Assembly: GCA_003696705.1 (NCBI GenBank)
Contig: RFGD01000036.1
Span: forward strand, 1 to 8,672
From: Alphaproteobacteria bacterium
GTDB taxonomy: Bacteria > Pseudomonadota > Alphaproteobacteria > Rhodobacterales > Rhodobacteraceae
Length of the DNA: 8,672 nt
Direction of reading: 5' to 3'
Shown here: positions 1-7,303 of the stretch, piece by piece
Numbering within the stretch: the first letter of the stretch is position 1
How the letters are laid out: each line of letters opens with the position of its first letter
Translations under genes and position numbers: made by a program
Notes under the pieces: model-generated
What the model was told of the DNA's origin: nothing
Seen by the model: the letters and a program-made list of their open reading frames with translations, nothing else
Database searches by the model: none

Positions 1-540
1 GCGGTTCAGCCCGTCCTTGTACAGCCCTTCGGGCGGGCGGTTCGACGTGGTCACCACGGTGACGCCATCGGCAAGGAGACGCTCGAAGAGGCGCCCGACA
101 ATCATCGCGTCGGCGATGTCCTCGATTTCCATCTCGTCAAGGCAGAGGACCTTCAGGTTCTTCGCCATCCGCGCAGCCACCGGCCGCAGGGCATCGGCGA
201 CCTGACGCGCCCGCATCCGTTCAAGCGCTGCATGCACGTCGCGCATGAAGCCGTGAAAGTGCACGCGCCGCTTTTCGGCCACCGGAAGGGCGTCGAAGAA
301 CAGGTCCATCAGCATCGACTTGCCGCGCCCGACGCCACCCCAGAGATAGAGGCCCCGCGGCGCGGCCGAGGGCGCGCCGGCCCCCCGCCCCAGGAGCCGG
401 CCAAGACCGCGGCGCCCGGCCGGGGCCGCGACCTCGGCCAGGACGCGTTCGAGCGACAGAAGCGCCGCGCGCTGACGGGCGTCGGAGCGAATCTCGCCGG
501 TCGCCACCTTTCGGTCGTAGATCTCGGTCAGCGTTCCCAC
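1..540 (-). CDS. zapE: Cell division protein ZapE (AFG1-like ATPase), N-terminal part, cut by window edge
   Basis: Read from 540 leftwards, this frame stays open for 180 codons to the window edge, so the C-terminus is missing. It begins with GTG, preceded by AGGAGG (547-552) at 6-base spacing. The protein is an AFG1/ZapE P-loop ATPase. The Walker A motif GGVGRGKS lies at residues 68-75. It is followed by MLMDLFFD and by VHFHGFM (93-99), the usual ZapE landmarks. A Walker B segment, LCLDEMEIEDIADAM, is at 132-146, and a sensor-1-like TTSNRPPEGLY is at 164-174. In known bacteria ZapE interacts with FtsZ and the division ring in the cytoplasm; the mitochondrial relative AFG1 acts in protein quality control. 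It is divergent from the MFS gene, with 115 bases between the starts. The family call is secure. The GTG start is inferred from the ribosome binding site and from the absence of an ATG nearby in frame. Confidence 0.93.
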   Translation of the reverse strand, partial: MGTLTEIYDRKVATGEIRSDARQRAALLSLERVLAEVAAPAGRRGLGRLLGRGAGAPSAAPRGLYLWGGVGRGKSMLMDLFFDALPVAEKRRVHFHGFMRDVHAALERMRARQVADALRPVAARMAKNLKVLCLDEMEIEDIADAMIVGRLFERLLADGVTVVTTSNRPPEGLYKDGLNR

Positions 541-655
541 GAATCGCCTCCTGCGGACGGCGCGCACGGTAGCCGCCCCCGCGCGGCGTGACCAGATTTC
601 GCTTGACGGCCACCGCCGCCCGGCCCAGCGTCGCTGCAAGACACAGGATCAGAGC

Positions 656-1900
656 ATGGAACGCGCCAGGACCCCGCTTCTCACCCCCGTTCTCGTGGGC
701 GGGTGCATCGTCATCATGCTCAGCTTCGCCATCCGCGCGAGCTTTGGCGTCTTTCAGATCCCCATCGCCCAGGATTTCGGCTGGCCCCGCGCCGAGTTCT
801 CGCTGGCCATCGCCATCCAGAACCTGGCGTGGGGAATCGGCCAGCCGATCTTCGGCGCGATTGCCGAGAAGATGGGCGACCGGCGCGCGATCGTCCTGGG
901 GGCGCTTGCCTACGCGGCGGGACTGATCGCGGCGGCCCACGCGACGACGCCCGAGGCGCACCAGCTTCTCGAGATCCTGGTCGGCTTCGGTGTCGCGGGC
1001 ACGGGTTTCGGCGTGGTTCTGGCCGTGGTCGGGCGCGCGTCCTCGGACGAGAACCGCTCGATCTCGCTGGCCATCGCCACGGCGGCCGGCTCGGCCGGGC
1101 AGGTCTTCGGCGCCCCTGCCGCCGAGGCGCTTCTCGGCGTCTACCCGTGGCAGACCGTGTTTCTCATCTTCGCGGGCACGATCCTGGCCTCGCTTCTGGC
1201 GCTTCCGCTCATCCGGGCGCCGTCGCCGGCCTCGAAGACCGAGCTCGAGGAAAGCCTGACCCAGGTCCTCGGCCAGGCGTTCCGGGACCCGTCCTATGTG
1301 ATGATCTTCCTTGGCTTCTTCTCGTGCGGCTACCAGCTTGCCTTCATCACCGCGCATTTTCCCGCCATGGTGACGGAAATGTGCGGGGCCATCGACCCCT
1401 CGGGCACGCTCGCCTCCCTTGGCGTCAGTTCGACCGCAACGCTTGGCGCCCTTGCCATCTCGATCATCGGCCTTGCCAACATCGCGGGCACGCTCCTGGC
1501 CGGCTGGCTGGGAAAGCACTTCCCGAAGAAATACCTTCTGGCCCTGATCTACCTTGGCCGGACGATCGCCGCGGGCCTGTTCATCCTATTGCCGATCACC
1601 CCGGCCTCGGTCATCGCCTTTTCGGTCGTGATGGGCGCGCTTTGGCTTGCCACCGTGCCCCTTACCAGCGGGCTGGTGGCACATATATACGGCCTGCGCT
1701 ACATGGGCACGCTTTACGGCATCGTCTTCTTCTCGCACCAGCTGGGCAGTTTTCTGGGCGTCTGGCTGGGCGGGCGCATGTATGACATCTACGGAAGCTA
1801 CACGGCCGTCTGGTGGGTCGGCGTCGGTGTCGGCGCCTTTTCGGCCATCGTGCATCTGCCCGTCCGCGAAGAACCCGTCGGTCTTCGCGCCGCGGCCTAG
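656..1900 (+). CDS. Major facilitator superfamily (MFS) transporter
   Basis: 414 residues, about the usual MFS length, with a hydrophobicity pattern by eye of 12 membrane segments in two halves. The halves are split by a polar loop around residues 188-212. A motif-A-like loop, GAIAEKMGDRRA, sits at 67-78 between helices 2 and 3, and its weaker counterpart GWLGKHFPKK is at 283-292. The opening (SFGVFQIPIAQDFGWPRAEF, 29-48) and the C-terminal HQLGSFLGVWLGGRMYD (361-377) resemble bacterial MFS proteins related to monocarboxylate and oxalate/formate carriers. It is an inner-membrane secondary transporter, probably of a small organic anion, but the substrate cannot be read from sequence. The ATG at 656 has AGGA (645-648) at 7-base spacing. 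The gene stands alone on this strand. Its TAG stop lies inside the palindrome CTAG (1897-1900), which also supplies the stop of the convergent hydrolase, leaving no room for a terminator between them. Confidence 0.9.
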   Translation: MERARTPLLTPVLVGGCIVIMLSFAIRASFGVFQIPIAQDFGWPRAEFSLAIAIQNLAWGIGQPIFGAIAEKMGDRRAIVLGALAYAAGLIAAAHATTPEAHQLLEILVGFGVAGTGFGVVLAVVGRASSDENRSISLAIATAAGSAGQVFGAPAAEALLGVYPWQTVFLIFAGTILASLLALPLIRAPSPASKTELEESLTQVLGQAFRDPSYVMIFLGFFSCGYQLAFITAHFPAMVTEMCGAIDPSGTLASLGVSSTATLGALAISIIGLANIAGTLLAGWLGKHFPKKYLLALIYLGRTIAAGLFILLPITPASVIAFSVVMGALWLATVPLTSGLVAHIYGLRYMGTLYGIVFFSHQLGSFLGVWLGGRMYDIYGSYTAVWWVGVGVGAFSAIVHLPVREEPVGLRAAA

Positions 1901-2832
1901 CCGACGCCGGCCTCTTCGAGGAAGGCGGTAACGACGGCCTCGGCCCGGGCAAGAGGCAGAAGATGGTCGCCGCCGGCAACGGTCACCTGCCTGGCGTCGC
2001 GGTCGATTCGCGCCAGCCGCCCCACCGACGACAGCGGGATCACCGGATCCCGGTCCCCCCAGAGCGCCAGCACCGGCAACCCCGCGGCGGCAACGCGGGC
2101 ATGCTCGTCGGCCAGATCCTCGGCCAGCATGTGGCGCATGGATGACAGGACGGCGCGCGCAAATCCGCGCCGACGCGTCTCGGCCATCTGGCGGCGGATG
2201 ATCGGCACGAGGTCGGGATGCGTGCGGATCTGGCGCCTCAGAAGCCGGCGCAGGAGGAACCCGCCGGCTACCGTCATGGCCCAGTCGCCGATGACCGGAC
2301 GGGTCCGGCAGAAATGTGCAAAGCGCGTCTCGACGTGCCCGAGGCTGGCCGAGGCGACGAGAACCAGCCGTCGCATCCGCGGCGCATTCTCGGCGGCGTA
2401 GGCGGTGGCGATACTGCCCCCCATGGAATAGCCGAAAAGCGTGAAGTCGCGCTCGATCCCCTGAGTGGCCAGAAGCTCGTCGAGCTGGCGCAGGAAAAGG
2501 GCCCGGTCATGCGGCCGTTCGGGATTGTCCGAATAGCCCCGCCCCCAAAGGTCATAGGTCAGGACCCGAAAACCCATCGAGGCAAGGCGCCGCGCCACCG
2601 CATCCCATACGAAGGACGGGGTCGAAAGCCCGTGCACGCAGACCACCACCGGGCCGCGGCCCGGACCGTGCCAGCGATAGTGCACGGTTCCGTCCGAAAG
2701 CTCGACGAACTGGCCGGGGGCCGAGATGCGCGCCCGGCCGTCTGCGGGACGCCGCGCAGCTTCGAGGAGTTGGGGCAGGAATACCACGCCCCCCGCGGCG
2801 CCGAGCGCCAGCGCGGCCGGCCAGAGGCTCAT
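1897..2832 (-). CDS. Alpha/beta hydrolase, N-terminally membrane-anchored or exported
   Basis: 311 residues from the ATG at 2832. A longer reading starting at 2868 is possible but unlikely. The 2832 start has GGAGG (2838-2842) at 5-base spacing and forms an ATGA overlap with the stop of the upstream gene, the pattern seen twice more in this gene train. Residues 2-20 are hydrophobic, suggesting a signal anchor. The alpha/beta hydrolase fold follows: the oxyanion motif HGLS begins at 67, the nucleophile elbow GYSMGG places the catalytic serine at 136, GDRDPVIP places the acid at about Asp262, and GGDHLLP gives His290. All three catalytic residues are present. The family includes esterases, lipases, lactonases and C-C hydrolases, and the substrate is not predictable. 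It is the last gene of the minus-strand train and shares its TAG stop with the convergent MFS gene. Confidence 0.9.
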   Translation of the reverse strand: MSLWPAALALGAAGGVVFLPQLLEAARRPADGRARISAPGQFVELSDGTVHYRWHGPGRGPVVVCVHGLSTPSFVWDAVARRLASMGFRVLTYDLWGRGYSDNPERPHDRALFLRQLDELLATQGIERDFTLFGYSMGGSIATAYAAENAPRMRRLVLVASASLGHVETRFAHFCRTRPVIGDWAMTVAGGFLLRRLLRRQIRTHPDLVPIIRRQMAETRRRGFARAVLSSMRHMLAEDLADEHARVAAAGLPVLALWGDRDPVIPLSSVGRLARIDRDARQVTVAGGDHLLPLARAEAVVTAFLEEAGVG

Positions 2833-3749
2833 CGCGACCTCCAGACGTCGAGGATGCGCCGGCTGCACATGAGGTCGAGATGCGCCCCGCCGCCGTTCTT
2901 GAAGACGGTGATCTCGTCCGGCGACCGGCGGGTGAACAGACCCGTCGGGATGTCATAGAAATCGGCGACGACGTCTTCGGGACGGATGACGCCCGACGCG
3001 ATGGGAAGCGCCAGCTCGCCGATATGCTCGACGGTCGTCTCGCGGCTGTCGACGAACAGCCGGCCGCGGCGAAGGGCCTCGTCATCGGCTTCGCGCATGT
3101 CGGGCCGGAAGGCGCCGACAAGGTTCAGATGGGAACCCGGCGAAAGCCATTCACCGCGGACGATCGGGCTTCGCGCCATCGTCGCCGTCACGATGATGTC
3201 GGCCTTGGCGACGGCATCCGGCAGGCTGTCGGCGACGGTCACGCCGCCCATCCTTTCGCCCAGTGCCGCGGCGCGGTCGCGGTTGCGGCTCCAGACGCTT
3301 GCGCCGATGCCGGGAAAGCCCGCCCGGAAGGCCTCGATCATGGACGCGGCAACCGTCCCGGCACCGACGACCAGAAGTTCCTTCGCGTCCCGACGGGCCA
3401 GATGGCGCGCCGCCAGAAGGGAATCGGCCGCCGTCTTCCAGCGTGTGACGAGATGGAAGTCGAGGATGGCCTCGAGGACGCCGTCCGCATCTGAAAAGAG
3501 CGAGACGCCGCCGTTCACGGTCGCCAGCGCATGGGCGGCGTTGCCCGGAAAGATGGTCGCCAGTTTGACCCCGATCCCGAGCCCGTCGATCCAGGCGGCG
3601 CGGGAAAGTAGCGTATCGTCTCGCCGATAAAGGAAAGAGTCCCGTATCTGCGCCCGGGGAAGAAAGTGGCCCGCCTCGATCGCGGCGGCCATGTCCTGCC
3701 AGTCGAGCAGGGGATCGGCCGCGTCGAATGGGACGAACTCGGGGATCAT
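2829..3749 (-). CDS. Ornithine cyclodeaminase/mu-crystallin family protein (NAD(P)-dependent imine reductase or dehydrogenase-like)
   Basis: 306 residues. The ATG at 3749 overlaps the upstream stop as ATGA and has GGAGG (3757-3761) at 7-base spacing. The family fold is clear: GVKLATIFPGN (60-70) carries the conserved active-site lysine, Lys62. VVGAGTVAASM (127-137) is the dinucleotide-binding turn of the Rossmann domain. NLVGAFRPDMRE (209-220) and FKNGGGAHLDL (283-293) are the usual C-terminal signatures. Two features argue against true ornithine cyclodeaminase. The family's RTAA motif reads KTAA here (Lys105). In my hand alignment, the position of the catalytic aspartate of the Pseudomonas enzyme (Asp228 as I recall it) is Phe214. 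Mu-crystallin also lacks that aspartate and reduces ketimines, so an imine reductase or amino-acid dehydrogenase role is more likely. Probably cytoplasmic and cotranslated with the HAD gene before it and the hydrolase after it. Confidence 0.88.
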   Translation of the reverse strand: MIPEFVPFDAADPLLDWQDMAAAIEAGHFLPRAQIRDSFLYRRDDTLLSRAAWIDGLGIGVKLATIFPGNAAHALATVNGGVSLFSDADGVLEAILDFHLVTRWKTAADSLLAARHLARRDAKELLVVGAGTVAASMIEAFRAGFPGIGASVWSRNRDRAAALGERMGGVTVADSLPDAVAKADIIVTATMARSPIVRGEWLSPGSHLNLVGAFRPDMREADDEALRRGRLFVDSRETTVEHIGELALPIASGVIRPEDVVADFYDIPTGLFTRRSPDEITVFKNGGGAHLDLMCSRRILDVWRSR

Positions 3750-4381
3750 CCGGCGGCCTCCAATCCCGCCTCGCGTGCGCTCAGAAGCCCGTGGTCGACG
3801 AGCGTGCGCGCCCAGCCCGCGGGCCCCTCGAACAGATGCGCATTCCAGCCGCGTTGCCGGGCGGCGGCAACGTTGTCGGGCCGGTCATCGGCGAAGAGGA
3901 GCCGCCGGGCCGGAACGCCGCTGTCGGCCTCGACCATGCGATAGATCTCGGGCTCCGGCTTGATGACCCCCATGTGCCCGGAAATGTAGCGCCGGTCGAA
4001 TTCCGACAGGAAATCGAAGTGACGCTCGGCCAGTGCGAAGGTCTCGATGCCGAAATTCGTGAGGGTGAAGACGGGCACGCCACGCGCCCGAAGGGCACGC
4101 ATCAGCCGCACCGACGGCGCGATCACCGGCTGTGCAAGCTCAAGCCACCGATCATGCCACATGCGGATCGCGTCGGCGAACTCGGGGTATCGGTCCGCCG
4201 TGCCATAGACCGTCTCGCGGAAGGGGCCGCCGCGGTCGATGACGTCGTTCATGCCGTGAAGATCGACCAGATCGAACATCGCGCGGCGCCGTTCGGGACC
4301 GATCACGCGGTCGAAGAATCGCTCGGGTTGCCATTCGATCAACACGTTCCCGATATCGAAGACGACGGCGTCGATGCTCAT
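3746..4381 (-). CDS. HAD-superfamily hydrolase, subfamily IA (YihX-like)
   Basis: 211 residues from the ATG at 4381, which overlaps the fghA stop as ATGA. An in-frame ATG five codons upstream (4396) lies inside fghA and is less likely. A G-run at 4389-4394 is a modest ribosome binding site. All four HAD motifs are visible: FDIGNVL with nucleophile Asp9, TLTN with Thr108, Lys141 in IKPEPEIY, and the ADDRPDN acid pair Asp165/Asp166. The second aspartate of motif I (DxD) is Gly11. The same FD(I/L)GNV form occurs in YihX-type sugar-phosphate phosphatases and related HAD-IA proteins, so it is a subfamily feature rather than a defect. An alpha-helical cap lies between motifs I and II, at about residues 15-90. 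It is probably a cytoplasmic small-metabolite phosphatase or dehalogenase-like hydrolase, substrate unknown. Its tight position between fghA and the OCD-family gene suggests cotranslation. Confidence 0.9.
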   Translation of the reverse strand: MSIDAVVFDIGNVLIEWQPERFFDRVIGPERRRAMFDLVDLHGMNDVIDRGGPFRETVYGTADRYPEFADAIRMWHDRWLELAQPVIAPSVRLMRALRARGVPVFTLTNFGIETFALAERHFDFLSEFDRRYISGHMGVIKPEPEIYRMVEADSGVPARRLLFADDRPDNVAAARQRGWNAHLFEGPAGWARTLVDHGLLSAREAGLEAAG

Positions 4382-5217
4382 GCCTCGGCCCCCCACAATG
4401 CCTCGGCATGGAACGCGACATGCTCCTCGGCAAAGCTCGAGATGAAGAAATACGAGTGATCGTAGCCGCGATGCATGCGAAACGCCCCGGGCTGGCGCCG
4501 CGCCGCCATGGCGCTCGCCAAGGCCTCGGGACGCAGAAGCTCGAGGAACTCGTCCTCGGTCCCCTGATCGATCAGGACGGGTCCGGGGAAGCCCCGCTCG
4601 GCCATGAGGATCGACGCGTCATGCAGGCGCCACGCCGCTTCGTCCTCGCCAAGATAGGCAGCGAACTGCTTGCGCCCCCAATCGCTTTCCGTCGGGTTTG
4701 CGATGGGCGCGAACGCCGACACTGCGGCAAAGCGGTCGGGGTGGTGCATGGCAAGGGTCAGCGCCCCGTGCCCACCCATCGAATGCCCCATGATCGACTG
4801 GCGCAACTCGTCGATCTCGAAGTTGGCGGTCAAGACGCGCGGCAGCTCCTCGGTCAGATAGGACCACATGCGGAAATGCGATGACCACGGCGCCTCGGTC
4901 GCGTCCACGTAGAACCCGGCCCCCTGGCCCAGATCATAGGACGGATCGTCCGGCACCTCGCTGCCGCGCGGAGAGGTATCGGGAAAGACGACCGCAAGGC
5001 CCCATTCGGCGGCCCATTGCTGAAGCCCGGCCTTCACCATTGCGTTTTCATGCGTGCAGGTCAGACCCGACAGATACCACAGAAGCGGCACCGGGCCGTG
5101 CTCGGCCTCTTCGGGAAGGAAAAGGCCGAAGGTCATCTCGCAGTCGCAGACTTTCGACGGGTGGGCGTGAACGCCCTGAACACCGCCGAACGCCCGGTTT
5201 CGGGATAGGGTTCGCAT
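4378..5217 (-). CDS. fghA: S-formylglutathione hydrolase
   Basis: 279 residues, the usual length for esterase-D-type S-formylglutathione hydrolase. The enzyme splits S-formylglutathione into formate and glutathione in the cytoplasm, the step after class III alcohol dehydrogenase in formaldehyde detoxification. Landmarks: NRAFGGVQGV (7-16), LWYLSGLTCTHENA (46-59, oxyanion region), PDTSPRG (79-85), GAGFYVDAT (99-107), and GHSMGGHGAL (144-153) with nucleophile Ser146. LIDQGTEDEF (215-224) carries the acid Asp222, and RGYDHSYFFIS (250-260) carries His254. The triad is intact. The ATG at 5217 has a strong GGAGGA (5223-5228) at 5-base spacing. The gene lies 60 bases downstream of the permease gene, so it could be read through or served by its own promoter. 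It opens the tightly overlapping block with the HAD, OCD-family and hydrolase genes. The partner dehydrogenase is at the right end of the window, not adjacent. Confidence 0.95.
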   Translation of the reverse strand: MRTLSRNRAFGGVQGVHAHPSKVCDCEMTFGLFLPEEAEHGPVPLLWYLSGLTCTHENAMVKAGLQQWAAEWGLAVVFPDTSPRGSEVPDDPSYDLGQGAGFYVDATEAPWSSHFRMWSYLTEELPRVLTANFEIDELRQSIMGHSMGGHGALTLAMHHPDRFAAVSAFAPIANPTESDWGRKQFAAYLGEDEAAWRLHDASILMAERGFPGPVLIDQGTEDEFLELLRPEALASAMAARRQPGAFRMHRGYDHSYFFISSFAEEHVAFHAEALWGAEA

Positions 5218-5243
5218 CGCGCTCCTCCGCTGTCCTCAAGAAA

Positions 5244-5272
5244 GGCCTAGCGCGGGCCGGTCGCTTCGGCAA
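5244..5272 (-). promoter_or_regulatory. Candidate fghA promoter
   Basis: On the minus strand TTGCCG (5267-5272) is followed after 17 bases by TAGGCC (5244-5249), 26 bases before the fghA ATG. The -10 match is weak. However, the block around it (CTAG, then CCTTT) resembles the block at the candidate mbfA promoter. A short inverted repeat, CGCTT-CGGC-AAGCG (5262-5275), overlaps the -35; it is too weak to call a terminator for the permease gene. Tentative. Confidence 0.25.
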
Positions 5273-5277
5273 GCGGC

Positions 5278-6204
5278 TCAGCCCCGACCGACAAGGGCAA
5301 GAACGACGGGCAGCGTCCCCAGACAGGCCGCCGTCGAGAACAGGATCGTGGCCGAAGCGCGAAGGGGTGCGACGCGGTAGTGCTGGGCAAGCATGTAGAC
5401 GTTGCCGGCGGTCGGCAGGGCGGCCGCGGCGACGATGGCCGCCGCCGCCCCGGGCGAGAGATCGAAGACAAAAAATGCCGCGATGGCGACCGCCAGCGGA
5501 TGAAGGACAAGTTTCGTCCCCGACAGCCAGAGGGCAACGCCCGGGCGGTCGAGCCGGCGGCACGCCAGGCTTGCACCAATGGCAAAGAGCGCGCCCGGCG
5601 TCGCCGCGCCGCCAAGGACGGTCAGGAAGTCCGCCAGGACCGCCGGCAGCGGCAGGCGCAGCGTCGACCACCCGAGGCCGAGCGCGATCGACACGATCAT
5701 CGGATTGCGCACGAGCCCGCCCAGGATACGGCCAAAAGCGCTTCCGTCGAGCCGCCCCCGGCCTGCCGAGATGAGGATGACGACAAGGCTTCCGAAGACC
5801 ACGAGGTCCGTGGAGAGCACGAGCATCACCGGCCCGATGGCTTCGCGGCCCAGAAGAAGCGGCAGCATCGGCACGCCCAGAAAGCCGACATTGCCGACAA
5901 CGCCGGCCTGCGCCTCGATCGCGGCTTCCTCGATGCCGACCCGGCGCCAGGCGGCGACCAGCGTGACCAGAATATAGACCGCGGCCGTGCCGCCGAGGTA
6001 GGCGGCGACGACCGACCAGTCGAGAACCTCTTCAAGGCGAAGGCTTGCAGAAAAGCGAAACAGCATCGCCGAAAGGGCGAAGTAGAAGACGAAACGCGTC
6101 AGCCAGGCTGTGCCCTCTTCGGTGAAGAAGCGCGTGCGTCCGGCCAGGTAGCCAAGGCCGATGATCGCGAAGAAGGGAACGGTTTTCAGGAAGATCCCGA
6201 CCAC
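5278..6204 (-). CDS. AEC (auxin efflux carrier) family transporter
   Basis: 308 residues, typical of bacterial AEC permeases (Mem_trans family, PF03547), which are inner-membrane secondary carriers. Characterised bacterial members move malate, malonate or other small carboxylates; the auxin name comes from the plant PIN relatives. By eye there are 8-10 hydrophobic segments in two halves. Each half has a family-typical broken helix: VGNVGFLGVPMLPLLLG (103-119) and ALPTAGNVYMLAQ (262-274). The start is GTG (6202-6204), nine bases after the mbfA stop, with only a weak ribosome binding site, so translation probably depends on coupling to mbfA. No better in-frame start is obvious, since the N-terminal hydrophobic helix begins at once. 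It is the second gene of the mbfA-led train. Its substrate cannot be told from sequence, and its position before fghA gives only a loose hint. Confidence 0.88.
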   Translation of the reverse strand: MVGIFLKTVPFFAIIGLGYLAGRTRFFTEEGTAWLTRFVFYFALSAMLFRFSASLRLEEVLDWSVVAAYLGGTAAVYILVTLVAAWRRVGIEEAAIEAQAGVVGNVGFLGVPMLPLLLGREAIGPVMLVLSTDLVVFGSLVVILISAGRGRLDGSAFGRILGGLVRNPMIVSIALGLGWSTLRLPLPAVLADFLTVLGGAATPGALFAIGASLACRRLDRPGVALWLSGTKLVLHPLAVAIAAFFVFDLSPGAAAAIVAAAALPTAGNVYMLAQHYRVAPLRASATILFSTAACLGTLPVVLALVGRG

Positions 6205-6213
6205 GGCGCCGGC

Positions 6214-7191
6214 CTATCCCCCGCCGATCAGGGCGCCGGCGGCGAAGACAAGCGCGCCGCCCAGGACGACCTGGAATGTCGCACGCCAGAACGGCGTTTC
6301 CATGAAGCGATTCTGGATCCAGACGATGGCCCAGAGCTCGACGAAGACCAGGATGACGGCGACGGTCGTCGCCACCCAGAAGTCGGGGATGAGATAGGGC
6401 AGCGCGTGCCCAAGCCCGCCGAGGGTCGTCATGACGCCCGAGGCAAGCCCGCGTTTCCATGGCGAGCCGCGTCCCGAAAGGACGCCGTCGTCATGTGCCG
6501 CCTCGGTAAAGCCCATCGAAATGCCGGCGCCGATGGCGGCGGCAAGGCCGACCTGCAGCGTCGTGAAATTGTCATGCGTCGCAAAGGCCGTGGCAAAGAT
6601 CGGCGCCAGGGTCGAGACGGACCCGTCCATGAGCCCGGCAAGACCCGGCTGGACCCAGGTCAGGATGAACTTCCGCCTGTGGACCAGATCCTCTTCCGTG
6701 CGCTCCTCTCCGCCAAGGTAGCGCCGCTCGAACTCCTCGGCCATCGCCTCGTGGCGCGCCTCCTCGGCGGCAAGATCGCCAAGAAGCTTTCGTGTGTCCG
6801 GGTCGGTGCTGCGCTGGGCGGCGCGCAGGTAGAAGTCATGGGCCTCGCGCTCCATCATCGCGACTTCCTCGCGAATGCGCTCGAGGCCGAGGTTCTCGAT
6901 CAGCCATATCGGGCGGCGGGTGTAGAAACCGGCCACATGCTCGCGGCGGATGAGGGGGATCGTGCCGCCGAATCGCTCCTTGAAAAGATCGATCAGACGC
7001 CGCCGATGCCGGTCCTCTTGGGTGGCCATCTCCTCGAACACCCTGGCCGTGTTCGGATAGTCTTCGCGCAGGCGCTCGGCATACATCCGGTAGATACGCG
7101 CATCATCCTCTTCGGACGAGATGGCAAGCGCCAGGATCTCGCGCTCGTCGAGGTCCGAAAAGCGGCGTCGATAGCCTACACCCGGTATCAT
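6214..7191 (-). CDS. mbfA: Membrane-bound ferritin MbfA (erythrin-VIT1 fusion, iron/H2O2 protection)
   Basis: 325 residues from the ATG at 7191. GGAG (7200-7203) lies 8 bases upstream; a longer frame exists only with a TTG at 7221. The N-terminal half is a rubrerythrin/erythrin-like four-helix di-iron domain. Candidate ligands are Glu27/28, Glu53/54, Glu59 and His62 in QEDRH, Glu114/116 and His118 in MEREAHDFY, and Glu144 and His147 in AEEARH. From about residue 178 comes a VIT1-type membrane domain with the characteristic GLMDGSVSTLAPIFATAF (186-203) and several further hydrophobic segments to the C-terminus. In Agrobacterium and Bradyrhizobium this fusion exports iron across the inner membrane and protects against iron and peroxide stress, under control of Irr. 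The architecture here matches fully and the ligand pattern is intact. It heads the minus-strand train, with the permease gene starting nine bases after its stop. I see no clear Irr box (ICE motif) upstream. Confidence 0.93.
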   Translation of the reverse strand: MIPGVGYRRRFSDLDEREILALAISSEEDDARIYRMYAERLREDYPNTARVFEEMATQEDRHRRRLIDLFKERFGGTIPLIRREHVAGFYTRRPIWLIENLGLERIREEVAMMEREAHDFYLRAAQRSTDPDTRKLLGDLAAEEARHEAMAEEFERRYLGGEERTEEDLVHRRKFILTWVQPGLAGLMDGSVSTLAPIFATAFATHDNFTTLQVGLAAAIGAGISMGFTEAAHDDGVLSGRGSPWKRGLASGVMTTLGGLGHALPYLIPDFWVATTVAVILVFVELWAIVWIQNRFMETPFWRATFQVVLGGALVFAAGALIGGG

Positions 7192-7221
7192 GTCCTTCGC
7201 TCCGTTATCGTTTTGCGGCAA

Positions 7222-7249
7222 AGGCTAGGGCGCGGACCGAAAAGATCAA
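7222..7249 (-). promoter_or_regulatory. Candidate mbfA promoter
   Basis: On the minus strand TTGATC (7244-7249) and TAGCCT (7222-7227) are separated by 16 bases, with the -10 ending 30 bases before the mbfA ATG. This gives a short leader and a reasonable, but imperfect, sigma-70-like match. An Irr-type TTTAGAA/TTCTAAA palindrome was looked for by eye in 7192-7320 and not seen. Confidence 0.35.
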
Positions 7250-7303
7250 GCGGCGACAGACGGATCGGGACATCGAGGCGCGGGAAAGACGCGTGTTGCA
7301 TTC

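Noticed and set aside
603..631. TTGACG at 603-608 as a promoter for the MFS gene
   Set aside because: The -35 is good, but no acceptable -10 hexamer follows at 16-18 bases. Not listed as a feature.
221..1519. 432-codon open frame on the minus strand
   Set aside because: It is antisense to the MFS gene and out of frame with zapE over the zapE part. The product is low-complexity Arg/Gly/Asp-rich.
703..1785. 360-codon open frame on the plus strand inside the MFS gene
   Set aside because: A frame-shifted shadow of the MFS gene, rich in Arg, His and Pro and without membrane segments.
2218..2958. 246-codon open frame on the plus strand
   Set aside because: Antisense to the alpha/beta hydrolase and the OCD-family gene; no domain features.
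6177..6184. GAACGGTT, an apparent third partial copy of the TetR box
   Set aside because: Only 8 bases match, the second half of the box is absent, and it lies within the first codons of the permease gene. Consistent with chance.
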